A DNA stretch of 64,000 bases, from contig JAGQRH010000013.1 of the NCBI GenBank assembly GCA_020425605.1, positions 1 to 64,000 of the forward strand. Reading direction: 5' to 3'. This stretch comes from Planctomycetota bacterium. Lineage in GTDB: Bacteria > Planctomycetota > UBA8742 > UBA2392. Shown piece by piece: positions 34,346 through 43,590 of this stretch (the first letter of the stretch is position 1; every line of letters starts with the position of its first letter). The position numbers and the translations under genes were made by a program. The notes beneath the pieces are model-generated. The model had not been told where the DNA came from. It was given only the letters and a program-made list of their open reading frames with translations, and did no database searches.

Positions 34346-35290
34346 CTACCTGCCTTCCATTTCGCTCTCGAGGATTTCCATGCTGGGGTCATCGCCCGGC
34401 AGCTCCCTGGCGAGCTTGCGGTGTTGGCGCATCGACAGGATGATGAAGAACAGTAGCACCCCGCCCAGCACGGCCGACGAGCCGATCGTGCCAAAGTCAA
34501 ATCCACCTTCCTCATGCGTCTTGGTCATCAGGTCGCCCATCGTTGCGCCCAGCGGCCGGGTCAACACGAACGCGATCCAGAACAGCATCACGCGCGAGAC
34601 AGGCGTCGCGAAGTAGACCAGCACGATCACCGCCTGCGCGCCCCAGATGATCGCCCCGGCCGCGCCGAAGCCCAGCCCCGTGTCATCGGCCAGGAAGTCA
34701 CCCAGCGCCGTGCCCAACGTGTTCGAAAACAGGATGGCCGTCCAGTACAGCAGCTCGACCTTGCCCGAGCGGATGTTCACCACATCCAGGTCCTTCACGG
34801 TCAACCGCCAAAAAATCAGAATGCCCGCCAAGATTGAAATCAGGATCGCCGAGCCGGTCATGTAGCCCAGCCCCAGCGTGCGGTCCATGAAGTCCGACAT
34901 GGTCGTGCCGGCCGTACTGGTCGCCAGGATCACCAGCCAGTACAGCATCGGCGAGTGCTTCTTCGACATCAGCTGGACAACCAGCACGATGAGAAAGGCG
35001 GCGATCAGGATCAGTGAACTGACGGCATAGCCCACGTTCATCGTCATCGACATCAGGTCGCCGGCCGTCTCCCCCAGCGTGGTCGCGCAGATCTTCATGA
35101 TCCAGAAGAATATCGTGATCTCAGGCAGCTTGCTCGCGGTCGAGCGCCCGGTGGTGGCAACTCCGTTGCCGCCCGAAGCGACGTCACGAACGGCCTTCTC
35201 AAGGCGAACCAGACCAGCACCCAGCCAGTCGGCTACCCGCGTCGGGAGGTTGGGGAACGCCGCAAAGGGCATACTCGCGCGCGTGCTCAT
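34346..35290 (-). CDS. COG4705-like multi-pass membrane protein
   Basis: 314 residues from the ATG at 35288-35290, chosen over the much longer open frame because GGAG lies about 8 nt upstream and the longer frame is antisense to the VOC gene. Eight or so membrane helices carry a repeated pattern: 'TTLGETAGDLMSMTMN', 'STAGTTMSDFMDRTLGLGY', 'NTLGTALGDFLADDTGLGF' and 'RPLGATMGDLMTKTHEEGG'. Four internal repeats of T-x-G-x-x-x-[GS]-D-x-[ML] suggest a fourfold-duplicated transporter or sensor. It resembles the uncharacterised membrane-anchored protein family COG4705; substrate unknown. Confidence 0.75.
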   Translation of the reverse strand: MSTRASMPFAAFPNLPTRVADWLGAGLVRLEKAVRDVASGGNGVATTGRSTASKLPEITIFFWIMKICATTLGETAGDLMSMTMNVGYAVSSLILIAAFLIVLVVQLMSKKHSPMLYWLVILATSTAGTTMSDFMDRTLGLGYMTGSAILISILAGILIFWRLTVKDLDVVNIRSGKVELLYWTAILFSNTLGTALGDFLADDTGLGFGAAGAIIWGAQAVIVLVYFATPVSRVMLFWIAFVLTRPLGATMGDLMTKTHEEGGFDFGTIGSSAVLGGVLLFFIILSMRQHRKLARELPGDDPSMEILESEMEGR

Positions 35291-35434
35291 GCAGGTTGCT
35301 CCGTCATTGGATCCATGGCAGGGGCTGCCGCCCGGGATTCTAGAACCGCCGGTATGGCAAAGCATAGGGTGGTGCGAGTGAGAGCCGGATGAGAGAGTGC
35401 CGCCCGGATACTGAAAGGCCCGCAAGGAGCGACC

Positions 35435-35785
35435 ATGCGCATCGGCCACATCGAGTTGTTTGTCAAAGACCCGCTCGCGGCGAAGGACTTCTACACGGCC
35501 GTGCTGGGCGCGGCGCTGGTGGATGAGCATGCCGACGGCCGGATCGTTTGGGTGAAGCTTGGCGACGTCGAAATCCTGCTGCGGCAAGGTGAGCCGGGCG
35601 AAAGTCCCGACATCTACAAGCTGGCGCGCAGCGGTATCTGCCTTTACACCGACGATCTCGAAACCGAAGTCGCCCGCCTGAAGCTGCGCGGGCTGGCCTT
35701 CGAGGGCGATGACGGTCAGGGCTGCCCCACCTTCCGCGACCCCGACGGCAACTGGTTCCAGCTCGTCAGTCCGGCGCAGCAGTAG
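35435..35785 (+). CDS. VOC (glyoxalase/bleomycin-resistance fold) protein
   Basis: 116 residues, one VOC module of two beta-alpha-beta-beta-beta repeats: 'MRIGHIELFVKDPLAAKDFYTAVLG' at the N-terminus and 'RDPDGNWFQLVSP' at the C-terminus. The His of the first strand is present, but the usual metal-binding Glu of the last strand (G-N-x-x-E) is Gln. It may therefore bind metal poorly or act as a binding protein. AAGGAG lies about 7 nt before the ATG. The 3' end overlaps the convergent MFS gene by 20 bp. Confidence 0.85.
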   Translation: MRIGHIELFVKDPLAAKDFYTAVLGAALVDEHADGRIVWVKLGDVEILLRQGEPGESPDIYKLARSGICLYTDDLETEVARLKLRGLAFEGDDGQGCPTFRDPDGNWFQLVSPAQQ

Positions 35786-36965
35786 GCGCACGCCAGGTCA
35801 GCCCCAGCAGGATCACAGCCGAGGCCGCCAGCCCCGCACCGGTCAGGAATGCCGCGCGGCTGCTGACAAATTCCCAGATCGTGCCGAACAGTACGCTGGC
35901 CGCGAGCGCCAGCAGTCCGAGTGTCAGGTAGTACCAGCCAAACGAGCTGCCGAGTTTCTTCTTCGGCGCGATCTCCGAGATCAGCGCTTTCTCTGCACCC
36001 TCGGTCAGTCCGTAATAGACGCCGTAGGCGCCCAGCAGGCCCCAGATCAGGTAGCGGTTCTCTGCAAAGGCAAGCGCTGCGTAGATGCAGGCGTACAGCA
36101 CCCAGCCGACGGCGATCGTGCGCCGCCGCCCCCAGCCGTCGCTGAGCTTGCCGCCGGGCACGCTGGCCAGCATCTTCACCACGTGCAGCCCGACCCACAG
36201 CAGCGGAAACGTCGCGAAGTTCACGTGCTCTCCGCCGGCCTTCAGCAGCAGGAAAATGTCGCTGCTGTTGCCCAGCGTGAACAACCCCAGCGGAAACAGA
36301 AAGCGCAGCAGAGGGTGGCGCGCGGGTACGGCCGCGGGCTTCTCGGTGGCGGCGTCCGGCGGCTTCGGCTGCTCCTTCACGCCGAACAGCACCAGCAGCA
36401 CGACGATTCCGCCGGGGATCAGCGTCAGCAGGAACAGCAGCCGCAGGTCTTCAGATATCCACGCCAGGTAGGCCGCTGCCAGCAACGGGCCGAGCACGGC
36501 GCCCGCATGGTCCATCGCCCGGTGCAGGCTGAAGGCGGCGCCGCGTTGCTCGGGCTTGACCGAGTTCGCAATCAGTGCGTCGCGCGGGCTTGAGCGCAGG
36601 CCCTTGCCGACGCGGTCCGTGGCGCGCGCGATCACGATATGCCAGGGCGCCGTCGCCAGCCCGATCAGCGGGCGAACCAGCGAAGACACGGTGTAGCCGA
36701 ATACGACAAACGGCCGGTTGCGCCCGATACGATCTGCCCAGCGCCCGGCGAACAGTTTCAGCACGGCGGCCGTTGCCTCGGCCACTCCCTCGATCCAGCC
36801 GAGCGCCATGGCGCTCGCGCCGATCGTCAAGCCCATGCCCAGCAGGAAGACCGGCAGCAGCGGGATGATCGCTTCGCTGGCCGTGTCGGTGAGCAGACTC
36901 ACCAGCCCCAGGAAGATCACGTTGCGCGAAAGCCAACTGCCGGCGGATTTCGGCGGATTGCTCAT
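35766..36965 (-). CDS. Major facilitator superfamily transporter
   Basis: 399 residues and about 12 membrane helices. The loop 2-3 motif 'FAGRWADRIGRNRPFVVFGY' is the classic MFS motif A, and its second-half copy 'PGGKLSDGWGRRRTIAVGW' appears after residue 260. 'GKGLRSSPRDALIANS' near residue 120 is shared by a subgroup of MFS permeases often found in metal- or drug-efflux annotations. Substrate not inferable. It follows the GNAT gene with a 4-bp ATGA overlap, so the two are one operon. Confidence 0.9.
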   Translation of the reverse strand: MSNPPKSAGSWLSRNVIFLGLVSLLTDTASEAIIPLLPVFLLGMGLTIGASAMALGWIEGVAEATAAVLKLFAGRWADRIGRNRPFVVFGYTVSSLVRPLIGLATAPWHIVIARATDRVGKGLRSSPRDALIANSVKPEQRGAAFSLHRAMDHAGAVLGPLLAAAYLAWISEDLRLLFLLTLIPGGIVVLLVLFGVKEQPKPPDAATEKPAAVPARHPLLRFLFPLGLFTLGNSSDIFLLLKAGGEHVNFATFPLLWVGLHVVKMLASVPGGKLSDGWGRRRTIAVGWVLYACIYAALAFAENRYLIWGLLGAYGVYYGLTEGAEKALISEIAPKKKLGSSFGWYYLTLGLLALAASVLFGTIWEFVSSRAAFLTGAGLAASAVILLGLTWRAPTAAPD

Positions 36966-37522
36966 ACGAGCACGTACATCAGGATGTCGTCGACGTAGCG
37001 GCCGTCATCGTAGCGGATGTGGTTGACGCGGCGGCCTTCCTCAATGAAGCCGAGCTCGCGGTAGAGGGCGATGGCGCGTTCGTTGTCGGCGATCACGGCC
37101 AGCGAGACTTTCGTGAGACGCGGGTTCGCGCGAGCCCACTTCAGCAGCGCTTGCAGCAGACCGCGCCCGATGCCGCGCCCGCGCCAGTCCGGGTGGACGC
37201 TGATGCCGAACGGGCCGTGGTGCGCCAGGCGCTTGCGCCGCGAAGCCTTGAAATTGACGAAGCCGACCAGCGTGCCCTCGCGCTCCGCGATGATCACCAG
37301 GTCGTCCGGGTGGGCCAGGTGGTCGGCGAGAAACTGGCGCTCGTCGTCGATCGTCAGCGTGAATTCGTCCGGCGTGCTGACACTGCCGACGCCGTCCTTG
37401 ATGTTCAGGCGCGCGTATGCGAGCGCGGCCGCCGCATCGTCGTCGCCGGGAGTGCGCAGGCCGACCACCGTACCGTCTTTCAGCCTGATGGTTGTCGGCG
37501 CGATGCTGCCCATGGCGGCCAT
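36962..37522 (-). CDS. GNAT N-acetyltransferase
   Basis: 186 residues. The acetyl-CoA pyrophosphate loop 'VHPDWRGRGIGRGLLQALL' (R-G-x-G-x-G/A pattern) and 'VIADNERAIALYRELGFIEEGR' mark a single GNAT domain of the RimI/RimJ-like type. It would acetylate an amine, either a protein N-terminus or a small molecule. The first ATG (37520-37522) has no ribosome site; an ATG three codons later (M4) has GTTAAT 7 nt upstream, so the true start could be three residues shorter. Operon with the MFS transporter. Confidence 0.87.
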   Translation of the reverse strand: MAAMGSIAPTTIRLKDGTVVGLRTPGDDDAAAALAYARLNIKDGVGSVSTPDEFTLTIDDERQFLADHLAHPDDLVIIAEREGTLVGFVNFKASRRKRLAHHGPFGISVHPDWRGRGIGRGLLQALLKWARANPRLTKVSLAVIADNERAIALYRELGFIEEGRRVNHIRYDDGRYVDDILMYVLV

Positions 37523-37580
37523 TAACGATCCGCGCCCTCAACCTGTCGACAGGCGAATTGCTGGGCCGCAAACTGGGCGC

Positions 37581-37904
37581 ATGGGCTACAGCGTTCGCAA
37601 GATCACCCTGAAGGACAACGAAGACCCGTGGTTCCCCAAGAGCTCCGGAAAGTGGGAAGTCGTGGACGACGCCACCGGCAAGGTCGTCTACCGTTTCAAG
37701 TGGTCGCACAACGGCGACTATGCCGAATGGGACAACCGCGACTTCTACGACGGCCCGATCAGCGTTCACATCAGCAAGGACGGCAAGTGGGTCGAGTGCG
37801 TGATGCAGGCCGGCGTGAACCACGGCATCGCGTTTGCCGGCACACTCGGAGAAAGGGTCGAGCGCCACCCATTGCCTGCACCGGTCCCATCCGATGAAGA
37901 GTAA
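37581..37904 (+). CDS. Small soluble protein of unknown function
   Basis: 107 residues from the ATG at 37581. It has alternating Trp/Tyr and charged residues ('GKWEVVDDATGKVVYRFKWSHNGDYAEWDNRDFYDGP' in two pieces), suggesting a small beta-barrel or sandwich, and an acidic Pro-rich tail. No signal peptide, no family recognised. CAAACT lies 6 nt before the ATG, a weak match to the leaderless -10 pattern. It is divergent from the GNAT gene and 53 bp upstream of ridA-like. Confidence 0.6.
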   Translation: MGYSVRKITLKDNEDPWFPKSSGKWEVVDDATGKVVYRFKWSHNGDYAEWDNRDFYDGPISVHISKDGKWVECVMQAGVNHGIAFAGTLGERVERHPLPAPVPSDEE

Positions 37905-37945
37905 CGCCGGCCGCCGCAACCCGTGACGGCTTGCGTGCGGGATTG

Positions 37946-37951
37946 CATACT
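37946..37951 (+). promoter_or_regulatory. Predicted leaderless -10 element of the RidA-like gene (CATACT)
   Basis: CATACT, then CCGGCC, then the ATG at 37958: 6 nt, with no ribosome site. Confidence 0.5.
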
Positions 37952-37957
37952 CCGGCC

Positions 37958-38344
37958 ATGGACCGACAACACGTAACCTCAGGCGGACCCTGGGAAGAGA
38001 AGTTCGGCTACCGTCGCGCCGTGCGCGTGGGCAAGGTCATCCACGTATCCGGCACCGCGCCGGTCACCGACGATGGCCAGACTTTCGCACCCAGCCAGCC
38101 CTATGAGCAGGCAAAGCGCTGCTTCGAGATTGCCCTGAAGGCCGCCGCCGAGCTTGGCGCCGGGCCTGAGCACGTTGTCCGCACGCGCATGTACGTCACC
38201 GATATCCGCCACAGCGAAGAGTACGGGCGCGCGCACGGCGAGTTTTTCCGCGAAAACCCGCCCGCCAGCACGATGGTTGAGGTGCGCAAGCTGATCCTGC
38301 CGGACATGCTGATCGAGATCGAGCTGGAGGCGCTGCTGCCATGA
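37958..38344 (+). CDS. RidA/YjgF family enamine/imine deaminase-like protein
   Basis: 128 residues, normal for RidA. 'RVGKVIHVSGTAPV', 'QAKRCFEIALKAAAELG', 'VVRTRMYVTDI' with the conserved Arg, and the C-terminal 'LILPDMLIEIELEALLP' fit the trimeric fold. RidA proteins hydrolyse reactive 2-aminoacrylate-type imines; this copy has PD-M where the Rid signature often has P-x-[AG]-x-[IV]-E, so it is probably a divergent Rid subgroup. Its stop overlaps the HAD gene by 4 nt (ATGA). Confidence 0.87.
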   Translation: MDRQHVTSGGPWEEKFGYRRAVRVGKVIHVSGTAPVTDDGQTFAPSQPYEQAKRCFEIALKAAAELGAGPEHVVRTRMYVTDIRHSEEYGRAHGEFFRENPPASTMVEVRKLILPDMLIEIELEALLP

Positions 38345-38949
38345 CCAAGCTCGAGGGCATTCTCATTGATGCCGGCGGCGTGCTATGCCGACTGCACGAA
38401 GAGGCAGTGTACGCGGCGTGGGAAGCAAAGACCGGCCTGCCCGGTGAGAAGCTCAAGACCGAATTGTACGACCGTGGGCTGAAAGAGGAGTTCGACCGCG
38501 GGCTGAAGCACCCGGCCGGGGTGGCCTTGTTTCTGCGTTACCGCTTCGAGATCGACTTCGACAAGGAAGCGTGGAAAGCGATCTGGAACGAAGCCATCAG
38601 CATGGACGCGGAGATGGACAAGTTCGCGCGCGGCCTCGCTGTACATCTACCCGTCGCGCTCGCCAGCACGACCGACAAATTCCACCATGAAAAGATGAAG
38701 GCCGAGCTGACCTGCTTCGAGCTGTTCAAGGATCCGACCGTCAGCTACGAGATCGGCCACATCAAGCCCGAGCCAGAGTTCTACCAGCGCGCCGTCGAGA
38801 AGCTCGGCACCAGCCCCGGCAAGACCCTCTTCATCGACGACCTGGAGGTCAACGTCCAGGGCGCCGCCGACGCAGGCCTTCTGGCGCTGCGCTTCACGGG
38901 CCTGGAGAAGCTGCAGGAAGACCTCAAAGCCTACGGGCTGCTATTCTAG
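38341..38949 (+). CDS. HAD-superfamily hydrolase (subfamily IA type)
   Basis: 202 residues. Motif I 'GILIDAGGVLCRLH' (D-A-G in place of D-x-D), motif II around 'VALASTTDKFHHEKM', the motif III lysine in 'HIKPEPEFYQ' and motif IV 'LFIDDLEVNVQGAADAG' are in order with a helical cap domain between I and II. The loss of the second motif-I Asp occurs in several phosphatase-like or dehalogenase-like HADs (for example YihX-type F-D-x-G-N/G) and does not by itself rule out activity. It is translationally coupled to the RidA-like gene; no substrate hint. Confidence 0.85.
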   Translation: MTKLEGILIDAGGVLCRLHEEAVYAAWEAKTGLPGEKLKTELYDRGLKEEFDRGLKHPAGVALFLRYRFEIDFDKEAWKAIWNEAISMDAEMDKFARGLAVHLPVALASTTDKFHHEKMKAELTCFELFKDPTVSYEIGHIKPEPEFYQRAVEKLGTSPGKTLFIDDLEVNVQGAADAGLLALRFTGLEKLQEDLKAYGLLF

Positions 38950-38950
38950 T

Positions 38951-39021
38951 GGCACGGGCGTCCCGCCCATGGCCCGCTCCACCCAACCAACTACGGCCAT
39001 CGGCGAGACGCCGATGGCCGT
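38951..39021. repeat. REP-like pair of GC-rich palindromes
   Basis: GGCACGGGCGTCCCGCCCAT (from 38951) forms an imperfect hairpin, and 38993-39021 is a perfect 13-bp palindrome (ACGGCCATCGGCG, AGA, CGCCGATGGCCGT). Together they fill the gap behind the HAD gene. They could end transcription or be extragenic repeats; they contain no T tract. Confidence 0.55.
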
Positions 39022-39092
39022 TCCACGTCGCCCCTACAGGACTGCGTCTCCCCAAGCCATAATGCGGATGTTGCTCTGTCGCAGGGTTGGGA

Positions 39093-40370
39093 ATGCGCAA
39101 GGCGTTTGATCTTCGCCCGCTGGAATTCAACGACGTGCTTGGCCGCAGCTTCTCGCTGTTTATGGCCAACTTCGTCGGCTACCTGCGTTGGGTGATCATT
39201 GCCTGGTTGCTTCCGATGCTGGCCGTGGCGGTCTTGTTCTACTTCGCCCTTGAGCCCTACGACTGGGTCAGCCGCGGCGGCGAAGCGCCCAGCGCCGTTG
39301 AGCCCAACCACTACGCCGCCTACTACTGGCTGATCAAGGTTGCCTCGCTGAGCCTTTCGTTCACCATCGGCTCGGCCGGCATCTACTACATGACTGCCCG
39401 CGTCTACGTCGGCGGCAACCCGACACTCAACGAGATCATGCGCGCGGTCTATGAACGCTTTGGGCACGTCGCGGGCATCGGCTTCCTGCACACCCTGGTG
39501 GCCGGCGGGTTCACGCTGTTCTGCTGGCTGACGCCGTTCGTGCTCTGGGACACGGATCGAAGCATGTCTGTGCTGGCCGGGCTTGTGCTCTGGACCGCGT
39601 GGGTGCCGGTGATCCTTTGGTACATGGGTGTGTACGGGCTGAACTGCTCAACGGTGATGCTGGACGACGCACAAGCCACAGAGGCTTTCCAGCGTAGCGC
39701 CTTCCTGACCAAGGGCTCTCGTATGCGGCTGATCGGCGTGCTGTGCGCGACCGTGCTGCTGGTGGGTGCGCCCGGCTTCCCGGGAATCCTGACGATCCCG
39801 AGCATGCTTGCCGCGAACCTGCTGGTCGAGAAGGGCTATCCGCTGTTGGCGATCCTGGTTGACGTTGCATGGGACGCGATCGTGCTGCCGCTGTTCTTCA
39901 TCCCGCTTGTCGTCTACTACTTCGACCAGCGCTGCCGCAAGGAAAGCTACGACCTTGCAGTGATGGCACGCAATTTCGGCATCGAAGAAGGCGAGATGCA
40001 GCGCTACCGCTTCAATCCCGGCCTTGGCTACATGCCCAAGGGCTACAAGCCTGAGGCAGGCCGTCGGCGCAAGCCCACGCGTTTGCCCGCCCAGCGCTCA
40101 CCCCAGCAGCGCCAGGCCAGCGCGGGAATGCCAACCGCCCAGATGCCGTGGGGGCCGCAGCCGGGCATGACGGGCGGCTTCCCCGACCAGCAGTCGCACT
40201 CCTTCGGCCCGGCCCAGGGTGGGCAAGGTCCGCAGCAGTACCCTCCGCCTTTCAATCAGGCCCAGGGCGGGCAGGGACAGCCGCAATACCCGCCGCCGAA
40301 TCCGAACGCGCCGCCGTTGCCTGGCGTCAGGCCGCCAGTCAATTTCCCGAATCGCAGGCCGGGGCGCTGA
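39093..40370 (+). CDS. Multi-pass membrane protein with proline-rich tail
   Basis: 425 residues from the ATG at 39093. An amphipathic start ('AFDLRPLEFNDVLGRSFSLF') like those of 'glycerophosphoryl diester phosphodiesterase membrane domain' and DUF-type integral proteins is followed by about six hydrophobic segments to residue 270. After a conserved-looking 'VVYYFDQRCRKESYDLAVM' the protein becomes a 120-residue Pro/Gln/Gly-rich disordered tail with repeated 'QAQGGQGQPQYPPP' words. It starts a five-gene run and overlaps the DUF4129 gene by one base (TGATG). Role unknown, presumably envelope related. Confidence 0.72.
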   Translation: MRKAFDLRPLEFNDVLGRSFSLFMANFVGYLRWVIIAWLLPMLAVAVLFYFALEPYDWVSRGGEAPSAVEPNHYAAYYWLIKVASLSLSFTIGSAGIYYMTARVYVGGNPTLNEIMRAVYERFGHVAGIGFLHTLVAGGFTLFCWLTPFVLWDTDRSMSVLAGLVLWTAWVPVILWYMGVYGLNCSTVMLDDAQATEAFQRSAFLTKGSRMRLIGVLCATVLLVGAPGFPGILTIPSMLAANLLVEKGYPLLAILVDVAWDAIVLPLFFIPLVVYYFDQRCRKESYDLAVMARNFGIEEGEMQRYRFNPGLGYMPKGYKPEAGRRRKPTRLPAQRSPQQRQASAGMPTAQMPWGPQPGMTGGFPDQQSHSFGPAQGGQGPQQYPPPFNQAQGGQGQPQYPPPNPNAPPLPGVRPPVNFPNRRPGR

Positions 40371-41200
40371 TGCGGATACTCATCATCATTTGCCTCTCAC
40401 TGGCCATCGGCGTGCCGCTCGCGGCGCAGGAACGCGGCGCCGATGCCAGGCGCATCGTCGAGCGCCCGGAGTACAAGGGCTACCGCGTCGAGAAGCGCGC
40501 CGGCGGCAGCGGCAACCCCGCGGCCGATGGTGGCTCGGGCCAGGACGCAGGCGAAGACGGTGGTGACGGTGGGTCAGGCCCCCGACGCGGCACCGGCGCG
40601 AGCGGCCCAAGGCGCGGCACCGGCGCGGACGGACCATCCCGGGGCCAATCCGGAGGCGGGGACGGGCTGTCCTTGCCAGGCTGGATTGCGAGTCTGTTCG
40701 AGGCACTGGCCTGGATCGTGATGATCGCGGTCGCGGCAGTCGCGTTGTTCTTCATTGTGAAGGCGTTGCTGGGCATCAAGCGCAAGCCAAAGAAGAAGAC
40801 GGACAAGTCCAAACGCGAAAAGAAGAAGGCGCCCGAAGGTGAAGTTGCCGCGGTCGACGTCCCCGAAGAGCTCGAGCAGGTGTTTGAAGATGCGCTCGCC
40901 GTGGCGATGCGCGAGTACAAGGATGCGCTGGCCAAAGAAGACTACGCATCGGCGACGCTGCTGGCCTACCGCATATTCTGGCTGCGGGCTGGCTGGCGCG
41001 GCTGCGTCGAGAACTCGGACGTCCGCACCTGGCGCGACGCGCTGCGGATGGTGCGGGCGGCCGAACGCAGGCAGGAAGTGCGTGCGCTGCTGCCGATGGT
41101 CGAGCGTGTGCGCTATGCCGCGTACGTGCCGAACAAGGGCGAATTCAACTCATGGTCGCTGACCCTTGAACGCATCGAGCCGTCCGGGGTGCTGCAATGA
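40370..41200 (+). CDS. DUF4129-containing membrane protein
   Basis: 276 residues from the ATG that overlaps the previous stop. There is an N-terminal signal peptide (to about residue 22), a Gly/Ala/Asp-rich linker with 'GSGPRRGTGASGPRRGTGADGP', one membrane helix (about residues 109-135), a Lys-rich stretch, and a C-terminal helical domain containing 'TLLAYRIFWLRAGWRGC' and 'WRDALRMVRAAERRQEV', typical of DUF4129. DUF4129 proteins accompany MoxR/DUF58/DUF4350 genes, as here. It overlaps the DUF4350 gene by 4 bp. Confidence 0.78.
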   Translation: MRILIIICLSLAIGVPLAAQERGADARRIVERPEYKGYRVEKRAGGSGNPAADGGSGQDAGEDGGDGGSGPRRGTGASGPRRGTGADGPSRGQSGGGDGLSLPGWIASLFEALAWIVMIAVAAVALFFIVKALLGIKRKPKKKTDKSKREKKKAPEGEVAAVDVPEELEQVFEDALAVAMREYKDALAKEDYASATLLAYRIFWLRAGWRGCVENSDVRTWRDALRMVRAAERRQEVRALLPMVERVRYAAYVPNKGEFNSWSLTLERIEPSGVLQ

Positions 41201-42492
41201 GCGAGCCGGAAAAGCAGCCCGATGAAGTCCGCAGCGAGTCCAAGGTACGCTGGATCATGGTGGGCGTGGTCGGCGGCGCGATGCTGCTGTACTTCGTTGT
41301 CAGCGTGTTCCGCACGCCCCTGCAGGCCGACACCTACACAAACAGCTACTCGACCTCGCCCGGCGGGCACACGGCGCTGATTGAGCTGCTGCGCAAGTCG
41401 GGCCGTGAAGTCACGCCCGGCAAGGCGCACCTCGACCTGCCGAATTTCGACAATGCGCGCACGGACACGCTCGCCATGCTCGAGCCCGGAATGCAGTACG
41501 TCGATCACTTTGGCGAGGAATTCGCGGCGCTGTTCACCGCCGCTCGCGAGGAATCGACCAGCATGCTGATCGCCTTCCCCAAACGGCACTACGAGCTCAT
41601 GGAAGTCGAAGAGGGCGGCGACGTCGTGCTCGAGGAGCAGGAAGTCAGCATCTTCGAGGTGCAGAGCATCTTGAAGTCCACGGGCTTCGACCAGTGGCTG
41701 GACGTGGATCGAGATACCGCGCGACCCGAAGTTGTATGGCCTGAGAACGCATTGCTTGGGGCACAGACCGAAGCGCGTTTCAAGCCCGCGGATTATCTCC
41801 AGGCCTTTGTCGTAAAGGCCGGCAAGCTCCCGCAGAACTTCGAAGTGCTGGCGGCGACCGAGGATGGCGCACCGGTGATAGTCCGCTATCGCCTCAGCCA
41901 ATTCGAGAGTATCGGCGGCGTGCTACTGGTCAGCGATCCGGATCTGCTGGCCAATCGATTCATCGCCGAGCCCGGTGCCGCCGAGATCGCCGCACGGTTG
42001 TTTGACCAGACCCCCAGGCAGGGGGCAATTCTGGTGGATGAAGACCTTCACGGCTTTTCCACCGAAGCCAGCCTCGAGTACCTTGCCGCGACGCCGCCCG
42101 GGTTGTGGGTGACGCTGTCGTCGTTCCTGCTGCTGGTGATCTTTGCGTGGCGGCAGGCGACGGTACTTCGCCCACGCGCAGCCGAGCCGCAGGACCGGCG
42201 TGCCCGAAAGTTCTCGATTGAGGGTTTGGCGAGAATGATGGAACGTGCCGGTGAGCACGACGCGGCGCAACGGCGGATCATGCGGCGCTCACGATTGGTG
42301 CTGGGCGGCGGGCGAACGGAAGTGCAGGGTGCGGGCATGACCGGCACGCGCACGATCCAAAAGGGCAAGACCGGACGCATTACGCGCATCCAGGGGGCGA
42401 GCAGTGAAGAGCGGTTGATCAACGCCGCGCGCAAGGTCGCGCACCAGAAGCGAACCGGCGAAACCGAGCACAGTGACCTGTCGTTCGAATAG
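41197..42492 (+). CDS. DUF4350-domain membrane protein
   Basis: 431 residues. A membrane helix at about residues 20-38 is followed by an extracytoplasmic domain starting '[29 protein letters not shown]', the diagnostic opening of DUF4350 (a GATase1/ThuA-like fold in some descriptions). A second membrane helix lies near residue 307-324 ('[16 protein letters not shown]'), then a basic cytoplasmic tail. In this gene order DUF4350 is the usual partner of MoxR and DUF58, thought to make an envelope stress or assembly system. Overlaps its upstream neighbour by 4 bp. Confidence 0.82.
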   Translation: MSEPEKQPDEVRSESKVRWIMVGVVGGAMLLYFVVSVFRTPLQADTYTNSYSTSPGGHTALIELLRKSGREVTPGKAHLDLPNFDNARTDTLAMLEPGMQYVDHFGEEFAALFTAAREESTSMLIAFPKRHYELMEVEEGGDVVLEEQEVSIFEVQSILKSTGFDQWLDVDRDTARPEVVWPENALLGAQTEARFKPADYLQAFVVKAGKLPQNFEVLAATEDGAPVIVRYRLSQFESIGGVLLVSDPDLLANRFIAEPGAAEIAARLFDQTPRQGAILVDEDLHGFSTEASLEYLAATPPGLWVTLSSFLLLVIFAWRQATVLRPRAAEPQDRRARKFSIEGLARMMERAGEHDAAQRRIMRRSRLVLGGGRTEVQGAGMTGTRTIQKGKTGRITRIQGASSEERLINAARKVAHQKRTGETEHSDLSFE

Positions 42493-42511
42493 CGACAGCG
42501 AAAGGGAAGAA

Positions 42512-43540
42512 ATGAACGACGGATTTGAAGGCGGCACGACACCTGATGCAGGCGGCGAGCCCGCATCCGCACAGCCGGCTGAGGCCGTGGAGATTCGCAT
42601 CGGCAAATTCGCCGGCGCCCTGGAGGCCGCGGTTGAAAAGGTGGTCAAGGGCCAACCGGGCGTGGTGCGGCATATCCTGGTGTCGCTGATGGTGGGCGGC
42701 CACGTGCTGCTGGAAGGCAACCCGGGCACAGCAAAGACGTTGCTGGTGCGCACGTTGAGCAAGCTCTGCAGCCTTGAGTTCCGGCGCATCCAGTTCACAC
42801 CTGACCTCATGCCGAGCGACATCACCGGTACCAGCATCTTCCGGCCCGACCGCGCTGACTTCGAGTTCCGCCGCGGCCCGGTGTTCACGCAGATGCTGCT
42901 GGCCGACGAAATCAACCGCGCACCGGCGCGTACTCAAGCCGCGCTGTTGCAGGCGATGCAGGAGCGCCTGGTCACAGCCGATGGCGAAGACCACGAGCTT
43001 TCCGACATATTCACAGTGATCGCCACTCAGAATCCGCTCGAGAACGAAGGCACCTACCCGCTGCCGGAGGCCGAGCTCGACCGCTTCCTGTTCAAGCTGA
43101 TGGTCGACTACCCAGCCGAGCAGGACGAGCTGGAGATTTTCATGCTGCACGGCGCGCCCAGCGTCGCTGACGAATTCGCCGGGTTGATCAAGCAGCACCT
43201 GTTCGGTGGCGGGGAGCTTACGTCGATGCGCAAGGCCGTCATGCGCATCACGGTCAGGCCCGAGATTGCCCGCTACGCGCTGCAGATTGTACGTGGCACG
43301 CGCGAAAACCCGTTCCTGCGCGCCGGCGCCAGTACGCGTGCGGGCGTGATGCTTCTGCGCGCCAGTCGTGCGCTGGCGGCGACCTATGGACGCAACTTCG
43401 TCGTGCCCGATGACGTGCGCGAGCTGGCACCCGCGGCGTTGCGGCATCGCCTGTACCGCACGGCGGCCGCGGAGCTTGAGGGCATGAGCACGGACCAGAT
43501 TCTTCAGGACATCGTCAACCGAATCCCGGTACCACGCTAA
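42512..43540 (+). CDS. MoxR-family AAA+ ATPase
   Basis: 342 residues from the ATG at 42512, with AAAGGGAAG upstream as ribosome site; an upstream alternative at 42473 overlaps the previous gene. Walker A is GNPGTAKT (residues 69-76), Walker B '[24 protein letters not shown]', sensor 1 '[24 protein letters not shown]' in pieces. MoxR ATPases act as chaperones for VWA/DUF58 substrate proteins. It lies directly before the DUF58 gene, its usual partner. Confidence 0.95.
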   Translation: MNDGFEGGTTPDAGGEPASAQPAEAVEIRIGKFAGALEAAVEKVVKGQPGVVRHILVSLMVGGHVLLEGNPGTAKTLLVRTLSKLCSLEFRRIQFTPDLMPSDITGTSIFRPDRADFEFRRGPVFTQMLLADEINRAPARTQAALLQAMQERLVTADGEDHELSDIFTVIATQNPLENEGTYPLPEAELDRFLFKLMVDYPAEQDELEIFMLHGAPSVADEFAGLIKQHLFGGGELTSMRKAVMRITVRPEIARYALQIVRGTRENPFLRAGASTRAGVMLLRASRALAATYGRNFVVPDDVRELAPAALRHRLYRTAAAELEGMSTDQILQDIVNRIPVPR

Positions 43541-43564
43541 GGCGGGTGTCGGGGTCGTTGTTTT

Positions 43565-43584
43565 CCTGAAACCCGAAACCTGAA
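43565..43584 (+). repeat. CCTGAAACC-type short repeat, copy 1
   Basis: CCTGAAACCCGAAACCTGAA, almost identical to part of 45949-45980. It lies just upstream of the DUF58 start codon. Confidence 0.6.
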
Positions 43585-43590
43585 GTTCCA

